The notes under the pieces were generated by a model, which saw only the letters and a list, made by a program, of their open reading frames with translations, was not told the DNA's origin and made no database searches. The translations under genes and the position numbers were made by a program. DNA of 64,000 nt, from the NCBI GenBank assembly GCA_017504165.1, contig JAFVRR010000011.1, forward strand, positions 269,950 to 333,949, written 5' to 3'. This DNA comes from Clostridia bacterium (GTDB taxonomy: Bacteria; Bacillota; Clostridia; Christensenellales; Borkfalkiaceae). Positions within the stretch are counted from its first letter, which is position 1, and each line of letters begins with the position of its first letter. This document shows positions 16,874-25,876 of this stretch, piece after piece.

Positions 16874-17077
16874 TTATTTTTTATAAAATTCTTCAAACAA
16901 ATCGTTTGGCGAACATTCTAAAATATCGCATAAAGCCTTTAAATTTTCAAACTTTATAGCGTTAGTTTCGTTGTTTACTAGTTTGTTAAAGTTTTGATAA
17001 CTTAATCCTAGTTTTTTATATAACCAATATTTAGTTTTGCCTTTTTCTTTTAATAATTCTAAAATTCTTAACTTCAT
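16874..17077 (-). CDS. small XRE/Cro-type HTH regulator
   Basis: A 67-residue stand-alone Cro/C1-type helix-turn-helix protein. The HTH is KYWLYKKLGLSYQNFNKLVN (about 16-35) followed by a hydrophobic core LKALCDILECSPNDLF. It has no ligand domain. It is divergent from the dUTPase-like gene at 17210, and the 132-bp gap between them holds a consensus promoter with operator-like palindromes, so it probably controls that gene and itself (inference). Similar YozG-type miniature regulators are widespread, so a general role cannot be ruled out. Upstream of its ATG only a weak purine-rich ribosome site is seen. Confidence 0.85.
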   Translation of the reverse strand: MKLRILELLKEKGKTKYWLYKKLGLSYQNFNKLVNNETNAIKFENLKALCDILECSPNDLFEEFYKK

Positions 17078-17117
17078 TTTTCACTTTATATAAATTTATA
17101 ATATTTTTAATTTTTAC

Positions 17118-17146
17118 TTGACATTTATGTTTTTTGACTATATAAT
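17118..17146 (+). promoter_or_regulatory. consensus sigma-A promoter of the dUTPase-like gene
   Basis: TTGACA (17118-17123), exactly 17 bp, TATAAT (17141-17146): a perfect match to both hexamers, rare in this window. A short palindrome ACATTTATGT (17121-17130) overlaps the -35 end. Such a strong promoter next to a small repressor gene suggests tight repression with high output when relieved. Confidence 0.88.
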
Positions 17147-17150
17147 GTAG

Positions 17151-17165
17151 ACATTAGATTAATGT
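17151..17165. promoter_or_regulatory. operator-like inverted repeat
   Basis: ACATTA-GAT-TAATGT, a perfect 6-3-6 inverted repeat lying just after the -10 element, at about the transcription start. Together with ACATTTATGT over the -35 region it is a plausible binding site pair for the divergent XRE regulator. Assignment to that regulator is inference. Confidence 0.5.
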
Positions 17166-17209
17166 TTTTTTCAATTCATTAAAATTTTACTAATAATACG
17201 AGGCCAAAT

Positions 17210-17635
17210 ATGAAATTTGAAAAAATTACTCAAGAAGAATACAACGATTTTGTATACGAAAACAACAATTACGTTAAGTATGAAGAAATAGTTTTACCTG
17301 AACCCTGCGAGTATATTGGCGCGGGGTATAATATTAGGTCGACTAAAAAAGTAATTTTAAAACCAAACGATTTTGCCGTTATACCAACCGGAATTAAAGC
17401 GATTGTTGATGAAGATAAAATCTTAATGATTTTGCCTGATGCAATACTTTCACACAAATACAAAATGCAACTTCATTCCACAGCGAAGGTAATTGGTTGT
17501 AACAGTATTAATAATATATATAAAGGTCATATAGTTTTAAAAGTAACCAACGATTCTATTGTAAACGAATCATTTACGATAGAAAAAGGTCAAGTAATCG
17601 CGCAAGCGTTTATATTGCCGAATATTCGATTGTAA
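17210..17635 (+). CDS. degenerate dUTPase-fold protein (probably inactive)
   Basis: A 141-residue protein whose fold follows trimeric dUTPases: IGAGYNIRS (36-44), IPTGIKAIV (58-66), LPDAILSHKYKMQLHSTAKVIG (75-96), KGHIVLKVTNDS (105-116) and EKGQVIAQAFI (125-135). The catalytic features are lost. Motif I has Asn41 where dUTPases have the metal-linked Asp; motif II PRSG has become PDAI; the motif III catalytic Asp is replaced (Gly96 by my alignment); and the Gly-rich C-terminal motif V is absent. It is preceded by a perfect promoter and lies divergent from an XRE regulator. A non-enzymatic nucleotide-sensing or regulatory role is an inference; a decaying gene is the alternative, although the frame is intact. 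Confidence 0.72.
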   Translation: MKFEKITQEEYNDFVYENNNYVKYEEIVLPEPCEYIGAGYNIRSTKKVILKPNDFAVIPTGIKAIVDEDKILMILPDAILSHKYKMQLHSTAKVIGCNSINNIYKGHIVLKVTNDSIVNESFTIEKGQVIAQAFILPNIRL

Positions 17636-17707
17636 TTTTACGATAAGGTTATTTTTACTTACTACCTTAATATATACTTATTGTAATTTATTACGTCGAT
17701 TTTTGGG

Positions 17708-17741
17708 TAATACCTAACAACTTGTTAGGTATTATTTTTTT
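17708..17741 (+). terminator. intrinsic terminator of the dUTPase-like gene
   Basis: Inverted repeat of 11 bp (AATACCTAACA / TGTTAGGTATT, 17709-17733) with a 3-base loop, followed by seven T residues. Confidence 0.85.
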
Positions 17742-17745
17742 GCAA

Positions 17746-17777
17746 AATAAAAAAGCCTTGCAAGTTGCAAGGCTTTT
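17746..17777 (-). terminator. intrinsic terminator of groESL
   Basis: Stem AAAAGCCTTGC / GCAAGGCTTTT just after the groEL stop on the - strand, followed on that strand by a T-rich run (TTTTTTATTTT). Confidence 0.88.
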
Positions 17778-17784
17778 AATAATT

Positions 17785-19410
<1,626 letters not shown>

Positions 19411-19419
19411 TTACTCCTT

Positions 19420-19704
19420 TTATTCTACAATTGCGAGAATATCGCTTTGTTTAATGATTGTGAATTCTTTACCGTCAACTTTAAAGTCAGAGCCAGCGTA
19501 TTTAGCGTATAAAACAACGTCGCCAACTTTAACTTGCATAGTTATTTCTTTACCGTCCACAATTCCGCCAGGGCCAACTGCAACGACTTTAGCAGTTTGC
19601 TGTTTTTCTTGCGCCGCGCTAGGAAGAATAAAGCCGGTTTTAGTAGTTTCTTCAGTACTTGTTGCCTCAACGACAACTTTATCAAATAAAGGTTTAATTT
19701 TCAT
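19420..19704 (-). CDS. groES: co-chaperonin GroES
   Basis: A 94-residue lid protein for GroEL. Diagnostic segments: MKIKPLFDKVVVE, the mobile loop TEETTKTGFILPSAA and VVLYAKYAGSDFKVDGKEF. AAAGGAG lies before the ATG. It is the first gene of the groES-groEL pair and its leader carries the CIRCE operator. Confidence 0.98.
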   Translation of the reverse strand: MKIKPLFDKVVVEATSTEETTKTGFILPSAAQEKQQTAKVVAVGPGGIVDGKEITMQVKVGDVVLYAKYAGSDFKVDGKEFTIIKQSDILAIVE

Positions 19705-19734
19705 TATTTTTACTCCTTTAAAAATTTATAAGTT

Positions 19735-19761
19735 TTAGCACTCTACCTTTAAGACTGCTAA
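19735..19761 (-). promoter_or_regulatory. CIRCE operator (HrcA binding site)
   Basis: TTAGCACTC, nine bases, GACTGCTAA on the + strand, against the consensus TTAGCACTC-N9-GAGTGCTAA: one mismatch in the distal half. It lies directly downstream of the -10 element and about 30 bases before groES, the usual place. HrcA itself is not in the window. Confidence 0.93.
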
Positions 19762-19765
19762 TTAT

Positions 19766-19793
19766 ATTATAACCATATATAATTTTTTGTCAA
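19766..19793 (-). promoter_or_regulatory. sigma-A promoter of groESL
   Basis: On the - strand TTGACA (19793-19788), 16-bp spacer, TATAAT (19771-19766). The start point falls inside or next to CIRCE, so HrcA binding would block initiation. Confidence 0.9.
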
Positions 19794-19906
19794 TAGAATT
19801 ATTACATAATTTTAAAAAAATTAGCAAAATTTGACATTTAGTTTTAATAAAATATTGCATTAGTAAAATAAATATGATAAACTAATTATATTATAAGGAG
19901 ATAATT

Positions 19907-20362
19907 ATGAGTAAATGGGATATTCGCTTTATGGAAATGGCAGAAGTTGTAGGCAGTTGGTCTAGTTGCTATCAAGAAAATCGCCACGTAGGCGCAGTTA
20001 TCGTAAAAGATAAAAGAATACTTACAACTGGATATAACGGCGCTCCTAGCGGTGTTGAAAGTTGCCAAGAAAAAGGGGAGTGTTTAAGGAAAAAACTTAA
20101 CATTCCATCTGGGACAAGGCACGAAATTTGCTACGCAGTTCACGCCGAACAAAACGCTATTTGTCAAGCGGCAAAAATGGGCATTTCTATTGAAGGCGCT
20201 ACGATTTACGTAACACATCAACCTTGTACTATTTGTACTAAAATGATAATTAACGCAGGCATTAAAAGGGTTGTGTTTAAACACGGCTATCCCGATGATT
20301 TTTCTAAAGTATTACTTGATGAGGCTGGCGTTGAACTTATAAATATAGAAGATATTAAATAG
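19907..20362 (+). CDS. dCMP deaminase (ComEB-like)
   Basis: A 151-residue zinc deaminase converting dCMP to dUMP for thymidylate synthesis. Zinc ligands are in HAEQNAI (His, with catalytic Glu) and PCTICTKM (two Cys). The [17 protein letters not shown] loop is typical of dCMP rather than free-base deaminases. AAGGAG precedes the ATG. It is followed 11 bases later by a cyclophilin gene and probably co-transcribed. TTGACA occurs at 19831 but lacks a convincing -10 at the right distance, so the promoter is unresolved. Confidence 0.93.
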   Translation: MSKWDIRFMEMAEVVGSWSSCYQENRHVGAVIVKDKRILTTGYNGAPSGVESCQEKGECLRKKLNIPSGTRHEICYAVHAEQNAICQAAKMGISIEGATIYVTHQPCTICTKMIINAGIKRVVFKHGYPDDFSKVLLDEAGVELINIEDIK

Positions 20363-20373
20363 GAGTTATATAT

Positions 20374-20898
20374 ATGGAAAACAAAAATCCAATTATTACG
20401 TTTGAAATCAATAACGGTAAAACGATAAAGGCGGAACTTTACCCTGAAATTGCGCCTAACACTGTAAACAATTTTATTTCACTTGTTAAAAAGGGTTTTT
20501 ACGATGGAATTTGCTTTCATAGAGTGATTTCCGGATTTATGATTCAAGGTGGCGATCCGCTTGGTAACGGTACTGGTGGTCCTGGTTATTCTATAAAAGG
20601 GGAATTTGCATCTAACGGAGTTAAAAACGATTTAAAGCACGCGCGTGGCGTTTTATCAATGGCAAGAGCAATGAACCCAAACTCAGCAGGCTCTCAATTC
20701 TTCATTATGCATGAAGACGCACCTTATTTAGACGGGCAATACGCTGCTTTTGGTAAAGTAATTAAAGGGATAGAAGTAGTTGATGAAATTGCTAATACTA
20801 AAACTGACTATTCCGACAGACCTTACGACGACGTTATTATGAATACCGTAACTGTAGAAACCTTTGGCGTTGAATATGACGAGCCAATTAAAATTTAA
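20374..20898 (+). CDS. cyclophilin-type peptidyl-prolyl cis-trans isomerase
   Basis: A 174-residue cytosolic cyclophilin that isomerises Xaa-Pro bonds. Family landmarks: FYDGICFHRVISGFMIQGGD with the catalytic Arg, ARGVLSMARAMNPNSAGSQFF, and YAAFGKVIKGIEVVDEIA. No signal peptide is present. AGGAG precedes the ATG. A convergent terminator follows. Confidence 0.95.
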   Translation: MENKNPIITFEINNGKTIKAELYPEIAPNTVNNFISLVKKGFYDGICFHRVISGFMIQGGDPLGNGTGGPGYSIKGEFASNGVKNDLKHARGVLSMARAMNPNSAGSQFFIMHEDAPYLDGQYAAFGKVIKGIEVVDEIANTKTDYSDRPYDDVIMNTVTVETFGVEYDEPIKI

Positions 20899-20912
20899 TT
20901 AAAAACAGTTTA

Positions 20913-20938
20913 AAAGCCTAGCAAATTCGCTAGGCTTT
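20913..20938. terminator. bidirectional terminator
   Basis: Stem AAAGCCTAGC / GCTAGGCTTT with an AAATTC loop between the convergent cyclophilin gene and the membrane protein gene at 20942; flanked by A-rich and T-rich sequence on either side. Confidence 0.85.
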
Positions 20939-20941
20939 ATT

Positions 20942-21361
20942 TTAATCTAAAATTTCATAAATAATAAGCGTTTCGTCAATTACAGCACATTTAACGCTTT
21001 TGCCAACAAGATCTTTTGCGTCGTCGTAATTGAAGTAGGCGGAAGTAGAATATTCGGTATCGTTAATTTTAATTATAACCGAGCCCGTGTACCTAACAAA
21101 ACCGTGTTGCCAATTTGCTATAACGCCAGTAATAGGGGAAATCTTTTTGCATTTTATTTTAAACTTAAAATACATATAAAAATAATATAAAGCGGGCATT
21201 AATAAACCTAAAATGCTAAATAAGCGAACAACGGCAATAGTAATTGAATACTTTTCAGCATCAGTAAAATGCAATAAAATAGATATGCCCATAATAAAAA
21301 TAAAAGGCGTTAAGTAAAAAAATGCGTAAATTAAATACTTTTTTAATGATAAAATTTTCAT
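20942..21361 (-). CDS. small membrane protein of unknown function
   Basis: A 139-residue protein with two hydrophobic helices (about 9-30 and 41-66) and a soluble C-terminal half of mainly beta character (TGVIANWQHGFVRYTGSVIIK, then a short EYSTSAYFNYDD segment). The layout recalls DUF3592-like proteins, in which a beta domain follows membrane helices, but I cannot confirm this. It lies just downstream of the DnaI-like gene on the same strand, 13 bases away, and may be the third gene of that operon. Confidence 0.6.
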   Translation of the reverse strand: MKILSLKKYLIYAFFYLTPFIFIMGISILLHFTDAEKYSITIAVVRLFSILGLLMPALYYFYMYFKFKIKCKKISPITGVIANWQHGFVRYTGSVIIKINDTEYSTSAYFNYDDAKDLVGKSVKCAVIDETLIIYEILD

Positions 21362-21374
21362 AATTTCCCTTTAA

Positions 21375-22283
21375 TTATATTCTTAAATCTTTACCGTTAA
21401 ATGGAATAATAGCAGTTGATTTTTTATCGGAAATTCTAGATAAAAATCTTTCGTTGTATCTAGATAAAATTTCACTTGTAGTAAGGTTAGTAGTGATAAT
21501 AAAATGTTTGTTTTTATCTAATCTTTCGCTAATTATTGCAAGTAAATATTCGGCAGTAACGTTGTTATATAACGGCTCAGTTCCCAAATCGTCAATAACT
21601 AGTAAATCGCACGCGGTTAAAATATCAAAAACTAGTTCGCGGTCAATTTCTTGGCGGTGAAGTTTTAAAAAGATAGAATTTAATTCGTTAGAAGTTAAAA
21701 ATACGGTTAACGCTTTCTTTTTATTAAGTTCGCCAATAATTGTCGATGCAAGGTAGGTTTTACCTGTGCCGACTTTTCCTAAAAATACAAAGTTTTTAAC
21801 TTCGGTATTAGGAAATTTTTCTACGTATTTTTTAGATATTTCGTAATGTTTTTCTAATCCGTTAGGAATTTCGCTAGAAAAAGTAGGGTAAACCCTTTCT
21901 TTAACGTTTAAACTCTCAAGCGTATATTTCGTTAAAAGGGCGTAGTAGCATTTGCATCTTTTATTTTTATAAATGCCGGTATCCTTACATAAGTTGCAAG
22001 AGTAACTAAAGTTAAGTTCTTTTAAATATTTATTGTAAATAACAAGTTTTTCTTTTACTAAACGGTCTCTTTCTTCTTTAAGTTTTGTGGTATTTTCGCT
22101 ATTTCCGTTAAAATCAAGCATTGCAATTTCATAGTTAAGTTTACCAAGTTTACTTGAAATATTAGTGTAATTATCATCATTTAAAAGCCTATCTTCTAAA
22201 TAGGCTTGCATTGTGAAATTTTCACTCTTTTTAACTTTGAAATAATTATTTACTTTATCGTAAAGTTTTTCTAACTTAATCAT
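21375..22283 (-). CDS. DnaI/DnaC-like replicative helicase loader
   Basis: A 302-residue AAA+ ATPase that loads DnaB helicase. Residues about 95-112 hold a Cys cluster (CNLCKDTGIYKNKRCKC) like the zinc-binding region of DnaI; Walker A is LGKVGTGKTYLAS near 168-180 and Walker B LLVIDDLGTEP; arginine finger region ERFLSRIS. I start it at 22283: the ATG lies one base after the stop of the DnaD-like gene and is preceded by AAGG, whereas ATGs further upstream would overlap that gene. Adjacent placement with the DnaD/DnaB-like gene matches the primosome pair of Firmicutes. Confidence 0.9.
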   Translation of the reverse strand: MIKLEKLYDKVNNYFKVKKSENFTMQAYLEDRLLNDDNYTNISSKLGKLNYEIAMLDFNGNSENTTKLKEERDRLVKEKLVIYNKYLKELNFSYSCNLCKDTGIYKNKRCKCYYALLTKYTLESLNVKERVYPTFSSEIPNGLEKHYEISKKYVEKFPNTEVKNFVFLGKVGTGKTYLASTIIGELNKKKALTVFLTSNELNSIFLKLHRQEIDRELVFDILTACDLLVIDDLGTEPLYNNVTAEYLLAIISERLDKNKHFIITTNLTTSEILSRYNERFLSRISDKKSTAIIPFNGKDLRI

Positions 22284-22284
22284 A

Positions 22285-23721
22285 TTATACCTTAAAATCA
22301 TCAAAAGCATCAACGAGCGAATTTAATTCTTCATTCGTATACGTACGCTCGTTCTCAAAATGAGAAGATTGCTTTTTAGAGGTTGAATTTGTAAAATTGT
22401 TAGGTAGGGCATGTATTTTATCTAACGTAAAAGCGTCTTTACTCTTCCAATCGGCTAAAATAGTAGTCATATAAGGAACGAAATTCCTAGTGCCACTAGC
22501 GCGAAGAGATGCTTCTAAAATAACTTCGTCCGTAAAATTCCAAGAACGCCATAATTTTAAATTATCTCTGTCCCAATCAGTAGGCTTTCTTTGAACGCCA
22601 ACGTTTGATAAAATCTTGCTAATAAACGCATCGTTTTCGGTAAAATTCTTAATATAGTCGGCAATATTAGAGGTTGTAAGTAAGCCTAAATTATATAAAT
22701 TTTTAACCGTTTCATCCATACTTTCTAAACTGCGCCTATTCTTTCTAAAGCAGTAATTAGCGATAAAGGTTAGGGTGTCCTCATTATAACCCATAGCAGT
22801 CCACGGCGAAACGTAACTTATAACGACGTTATCTAAAACTTCTATGTAAATTCCAAGTGTTTTATTGATATTTTTTGCGATATTAAGCAAGTTTTCTTTG
22901 TTTTTAAAGTATTCTTTTGCCTCAATGTCGGTAAAGCATTTATTAGAGTAGAGTTCATCGATAATTTTATCAAGTTTAGTAAAGTTTTTAGTTTTAGTTA
23001 TTTTAATTACCGATAATATGAACGACTGATCTAAACAATATTTTTCAGTCCATTTCTTATAAACTTTAATATCGTCAACGTCAATTTTTCTATTTACGTT
23101 TAAAGCCCTTAAAATTTCAGCAATTTCTTTAGATGATACGAAGTAGCCCGATAATTCTTTTTCTACAAGTTCAGTAGTAGTTATTCCGCGCGAAATAAAG
23201 TCTTTAGCAACTGCAATAATGTATTTATAACTGATATTTGCACCTTTTAAATCCACGCAATATTTGCAAATCATAAGTAAAGCTTCGGGGCGAAGGGCAC
23301 TATTTTCCATAAGTTGAAAGTATTCTTGAAGTTCGCTAATAGATAACATTCTTTCAGAAATAATAACTTGTACCGCTTTTGAAAAATCTTCGTATTTTTC
23401 CGGTTTAAAGCGCTTATAATTCGTAGTAGAATCGTTAACTTGAAGATAATTTATAGTAAAAGGCTCGTTAGTCATAATAGAAATAAGCCCATATTCTTCC
23501 CAATATTTAAAATAATCTTTAACCTCGTTTATTGTAAGGCCAAGTTCTTCCGCCATGTTAGATATATTGATATCGTTAGGGTTTTGGCATAAATACAAAC
23601 CGTAAAGATAAACTTTAACGGCGTTTTCCGGTGCAGTAGGTAAGTAATTGGCAATAAATAAATTGTCAATTATCGTTTTATTTGTATTTTGAATATCTTT
23701 AGAAAATGAACAAAATGCCAT
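22285..23721 (-). CDS. DnaD-domain primosomal protein (DnaB/DnaD-like)
   Basis: A 478-residue replication initiation protein. The N-terminus is a winged-helix region (about 35-110; MAEELGLTINEVKDYFKYWEEYGLI) and the rest holds two DnaB_2/DnaD-type helical repeats; the second has the YxxxxI-type signature in DNLKLWRSWNFTDEVILEA. It should act with the DnaI-like loader encoded directly downstream to deliver the helicase encoded at 28726. AGGGGTG lies upstream of the ATG, and a sigma-A-like promoter is at 23750-23778. Confidence 0.87.
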   Translation of the reverse strand: MAFCSFSKDIQNTNKTIIDNLFIANYLPTAPENAVKVYLYGLYLCQNPNDINISNMAEELGLTINEVKDYFKYWEEYGLISIMTNEPFTINYLQVNDSTTNYKRFKPEKYEDFSKAVQVIISERMLSISELQEYFQLMENSALRPEALLMICKYCVDLKGANISYKYIIAVAKDFISRGITTTELVEKELSGYFVSSKEIAEILRALNVNRKIDVDDIKVYKKWTEKYCLDQSFILSVIKITKTKNFTKLDKIIDELYSNKCFTDIEAKEYFKNKENLLNIAKNINKTLGIYIEVLDNVVISYVSPWTAMGYNEDTLTFIANYCFRKNRRSLESMDETVKNLYNLGLLTTSNIADYIKNFTENDAFISKILSNVGVQRKPTDWDRDNLKLWRSWNFTDEVILEASLRASGTRNFVPYMTTILADWKSKDAFTLDKIHALPNNFTNSTSKKQSSHFENERTYTNEELNSLVDAFDDFKV

Positions 23722-23749
23722 AATACACCCCTAAATTTATAGTATATAT

Positions 23750-23778
23750 ATAATAATTTATAATTAAAAATAAATCAA
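23750..23778 (-). promoter_or_regulatory. promoter of the DnaD-like/DnaI-like operon
   Basis: On the - strand TTGATT (23778-23773), 17-bp spacer, TATTAT (23755-23750), about 30 bases before the ATG. Confidence 0.65.
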
Positions 23779-23931
23779 GTAAATCTCGTTAAATTTTTAT
23801 AATACACAAAATATAGGTGCGCAATTACAAAAAGGCACTATTTAATTTTTGTTTTAAATAAATTTTTGTGTTTTTTGAAAAATTGAAAAATATATAATAA
23901 GCACGATTATATCGCAAAATATATAATTTTT

Positions 23932-23947
23932 TCTATTCTTGAATAGA
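23932..23947. repeat. palindrome in the 23722-24036 intergenic region
   Basis: TCTATTC-TT-GAATAGA, a perfect 7-2-7 inverted repeat within a 315-bp, extremely AT-rich gap between divergent transcripts. The rest of the gap holds the - strand promoter at 23750, a TATAAT at 24000 and A/T tracts; I see no reading frame or RNA gene in it. The palindrome could be an operator for the + strand gene at 24037. Confidence 0.45.
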
Positions 23948-23999
23948 TTGTTTTATTAAAAAAGATTGAAAAAATGCTACATTTTATTTTAATTTAGTG

Positions 24000-24005
24000 T
24001 ATAAT
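24000..24005 (+). promoter_or_regulatory. -10 element upstream of the hydrolase-like gene
   Basis: TATAAT 31 bases before the ATG, preceded by TG. The -35 region (around 23976-23982, CTACA) is poor, so activity may need an activator or depend on upstream A-tracts. Confidence 0.45.
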
Positions 24006-24036
24006 ATATATAATTATTTTTTGGAGCAATTAACGT

Positions 24037-25692
24037 ATGCCTAATAAGATTTTAACACCAATAACGCTTTGGCAAGATTTTGACGATAATTTACCACTTA
24101 AAGAAACGGTAATTAAAACCCTTTCTATTGCCAACGTTGACTATAATTACCTATATTTTTCAGGAAGACAAACTAATATCGGAAGGGTGCGTATTTACGG
24201 TATTTATGCCAAACAAAAATCTAACCCACTTGGTTCTATTTTAATTTTACCAGATTCAAAAGATGAAATCGACCAAGAATTAGTATTTCACTTTGCAAAA
24301 TTAGGTTATGACGTATTATGCGTAGATTTTCACGGAGAAGGCGAAGATTTTAAAGATTATACAAAATATCCTAGCGACGTTGATTATGCAAACTACGTAA
24401 AATGTGAAAGGTCTTTTAACTACGTTGACAACACGGCAAAAGAAACTTGTTGGTATGAGTGGACTGCCGTTGCTAGATATGCCGTTAATTTTTTAAAAAG
24501 TAAAAATCCGAATATTAAAATAGGCGTTTTAGGTATTAAACACGGCGCAAACGTTTTATGGCAACTTTCCGCAATGGATAAAAGGGTAGACGCGTCTATT
24601 TTCTTATTCGGCGCAGGTTGGCTTGCATATAAAAACCTATTTAAACTTGAAGGAAACACGATTGAAATTGACGATGAACGCACTAAATTTTTAGCGGGCA
24701 TAGAATCTCAAGCATACGCCCAATTCGTTGAATGTCCAACCCTGTATTTAACCACGACAAACTCTGATGAATTTGACAGCGAAAGGGCAATGGATACCTT
24801 ATTGCGTTTAAAAAACGTAGACGATAGTTTCGTCAACTTTATTACTAGCACTAAAGCCGTACTTGACCAAAACTCACTTAAAAACTGTGAATTGTTTTTT
24901 GAAAAATACCTATTAAATAAAAAAATCACGTTAGGTAAGCCGGAAATTGACGTTATTTTTGATGAAGAAGATATTATTTTCAACGTTACCGCTCCTAAAA
25001 AATCAGAAATAGAAGAAGTTAAAGTTTACGTTAGTTTTAACGATATAAACCCTAAAGAAAGAATTTGGTATAACGCTAGTTTTCTTTCTCAAAACAAAAG
25101 CGGTACTTATAAATTTGCTCAAAGGGTACTCGGTAACTGTGAAACCGTTATCGCTTTTGCCGTAGTCAAGTACAATAACGGATTTACTTCAAGCACACAC
25201 TACGTTTACAAAAAGGCAAATTTAAAAACGACTTCGGCTTTTCCGTCGTTAATTTTCAGTTCTAGTAAAATGCCGTCTAACTTTGTTGTTGAAGATATAA
25301 AAGGGGAACTTTACGGCAACGTATTTACTGTACAAGATTCTTATTATTTAAGCGAAGGACCTTACGGTATTTACGGCATTACGTCAGATAACACGTTAAC
25401 TTCGTATGCGGTTAGAAAAATAACGCCAAGATTGAACGACGATTCTTTTATAAAATTCGATATATATTTAAAAACGCAAGACACCTTAAAAGTTACCTTA
25501 AACACCGTTGGTAACGTAAAATTTATGTATTCTTTACCACTTTCAAGCAGCGAAGAATGGCAAAACATTCAATTAACTTTAGCCGATTTCAAATCGGAAC
25601 TTGGCCAATCTATTAAAGATTTTGAAAAAATTACGTCAATTTCTATTTCCATTCAAGGAACTTTAATGGTCAACAATTTCATTATAATTTAG
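24037..25692 (+). CDS. alpha/beta-hydrolase-like protein lacking the nucleophile Ser, with beta-sandwich C-terminus
   Basis: A 551-residue protein without signal peptide. Residues about 50-295 look like an alpha/beta hydrolase related to acetyl-xylan esterase-like enzymes: strand VLCVDFHGEGED (93-104), then IGVLGIKHGANVLWQLSAMD at the nucleophile elbow. The elbow reads G166-I-K168-H-G170, so the expected Ser of G-x-S-x-G is Lys. The second half (about 300-551) appears beta-rich, ending in a carbohydrate-binding/galactose-binding-like domain. It heads an operon with DUF951, lepB, a membrane protein, pepF and dnaB. GGAG lies upstream of the ATG. A binding or scaffold role is possible; I cannot name a substrate. 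Confidence 0.6.
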   Translation: MPNKILTPITLWQDFDDNLPLKETVIKTLSIANVDYNYLYFSGRQTNIGRVRIYGIYAKQKSNPLGSILILPDSKDEIDQELVFHFAKLGYDVLCVDFHGEGEDFKDYTKYPSDVDYANYVKCERSFNYVDNTAKETCWYEWTAVARYAVNFLKSKNPNIKIGVLGIKHGANVLWQLSAMDKRVDASIFLFGAGWLAYKNLFKLEGNTIEIDDERTKFLAGIESQAYAQFVECPTLYLTTTNSDEFDSERAMDTLLRLKNVDDSFVNFITSTKAVLDQNSLKNCELFFEKYLLNKKITLGKPEIDVIFDEEDIIFNVTAPKKSEIEEVKVYVSFNDINPKERIWYNASFLSQNKSGTYKFAQRVLGNCETVIAFAVVKYNNGFTSSTHYVYKKANLKTTSAFPSLIFSSSKMPSNFVVEDIKGELYGNVFTVQDSYYLSEGPYGIYGITSDNTLTSYAVRKITPRLNDDSFIKFDIYLKTQDTLKVTLNTVGNVKFMYSLPLSSSEEWQNIQLTLADFKSELGQSIKDFEKITSISISIQGTLMVNNFIII

Positions 25693-25699
25693 GTGAAAA

Positions 25700-25867
25700 A
25701 TGAAAATCAATATTGGTGATACAATTACAACGAAAAAAGTACACCCGTGCGGATCTAACGTTTGGACTATCGTTAGAACCGGCGCGGACGTTAAAATTAA
25801 ATGTACTAAATGTGAACGCGTTATAATGTTTCCGCTAGACAAATTGGATAAAATAATCAAAAAGTAG
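25700..25867 (+). CDS. DUF951 family small protein
   Basis: A 55-residue frame with AGGTG six bases before the ATG and standard codon use. It begins MKINIGDTITTKKVHPCGSN and contains VRTGADVKIKCTKCERVIMF, matching the DUF951 (YyzM) pattern with HPCGSN, W and a CxxC pair that may bind a metal. DUF951 genes are common near the replication origin of Firmicutes, often by dnaB, rpsF or ychF, and their function is unknown. It lies eight bases after the hydrolase-like gene and nine before lepB. Confidence 0.88.
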   Translation: MKINIGDTITTKKVHPCGSNVWTIVRTGADVKIKCTKCERVIMFPLDKLDKIIKK

Positions 25868-25876
25868 GAGTATGAA

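Noticed and set aside
19831..19883. TTGACA at 19831 as promoter of the dCMP deaminase gene
   Set aside because: No acceptable -10 lies 16-18 bp downstream; not reported as a feature.
22284..22313. Longer start of the DnaI-like gene overlapping the DnaD-like gene
   Set aside because: ATG 22283 directly follows the upstream stop with AAGG before it; the extra ten residues would come from the DnaD-like coding sequence.
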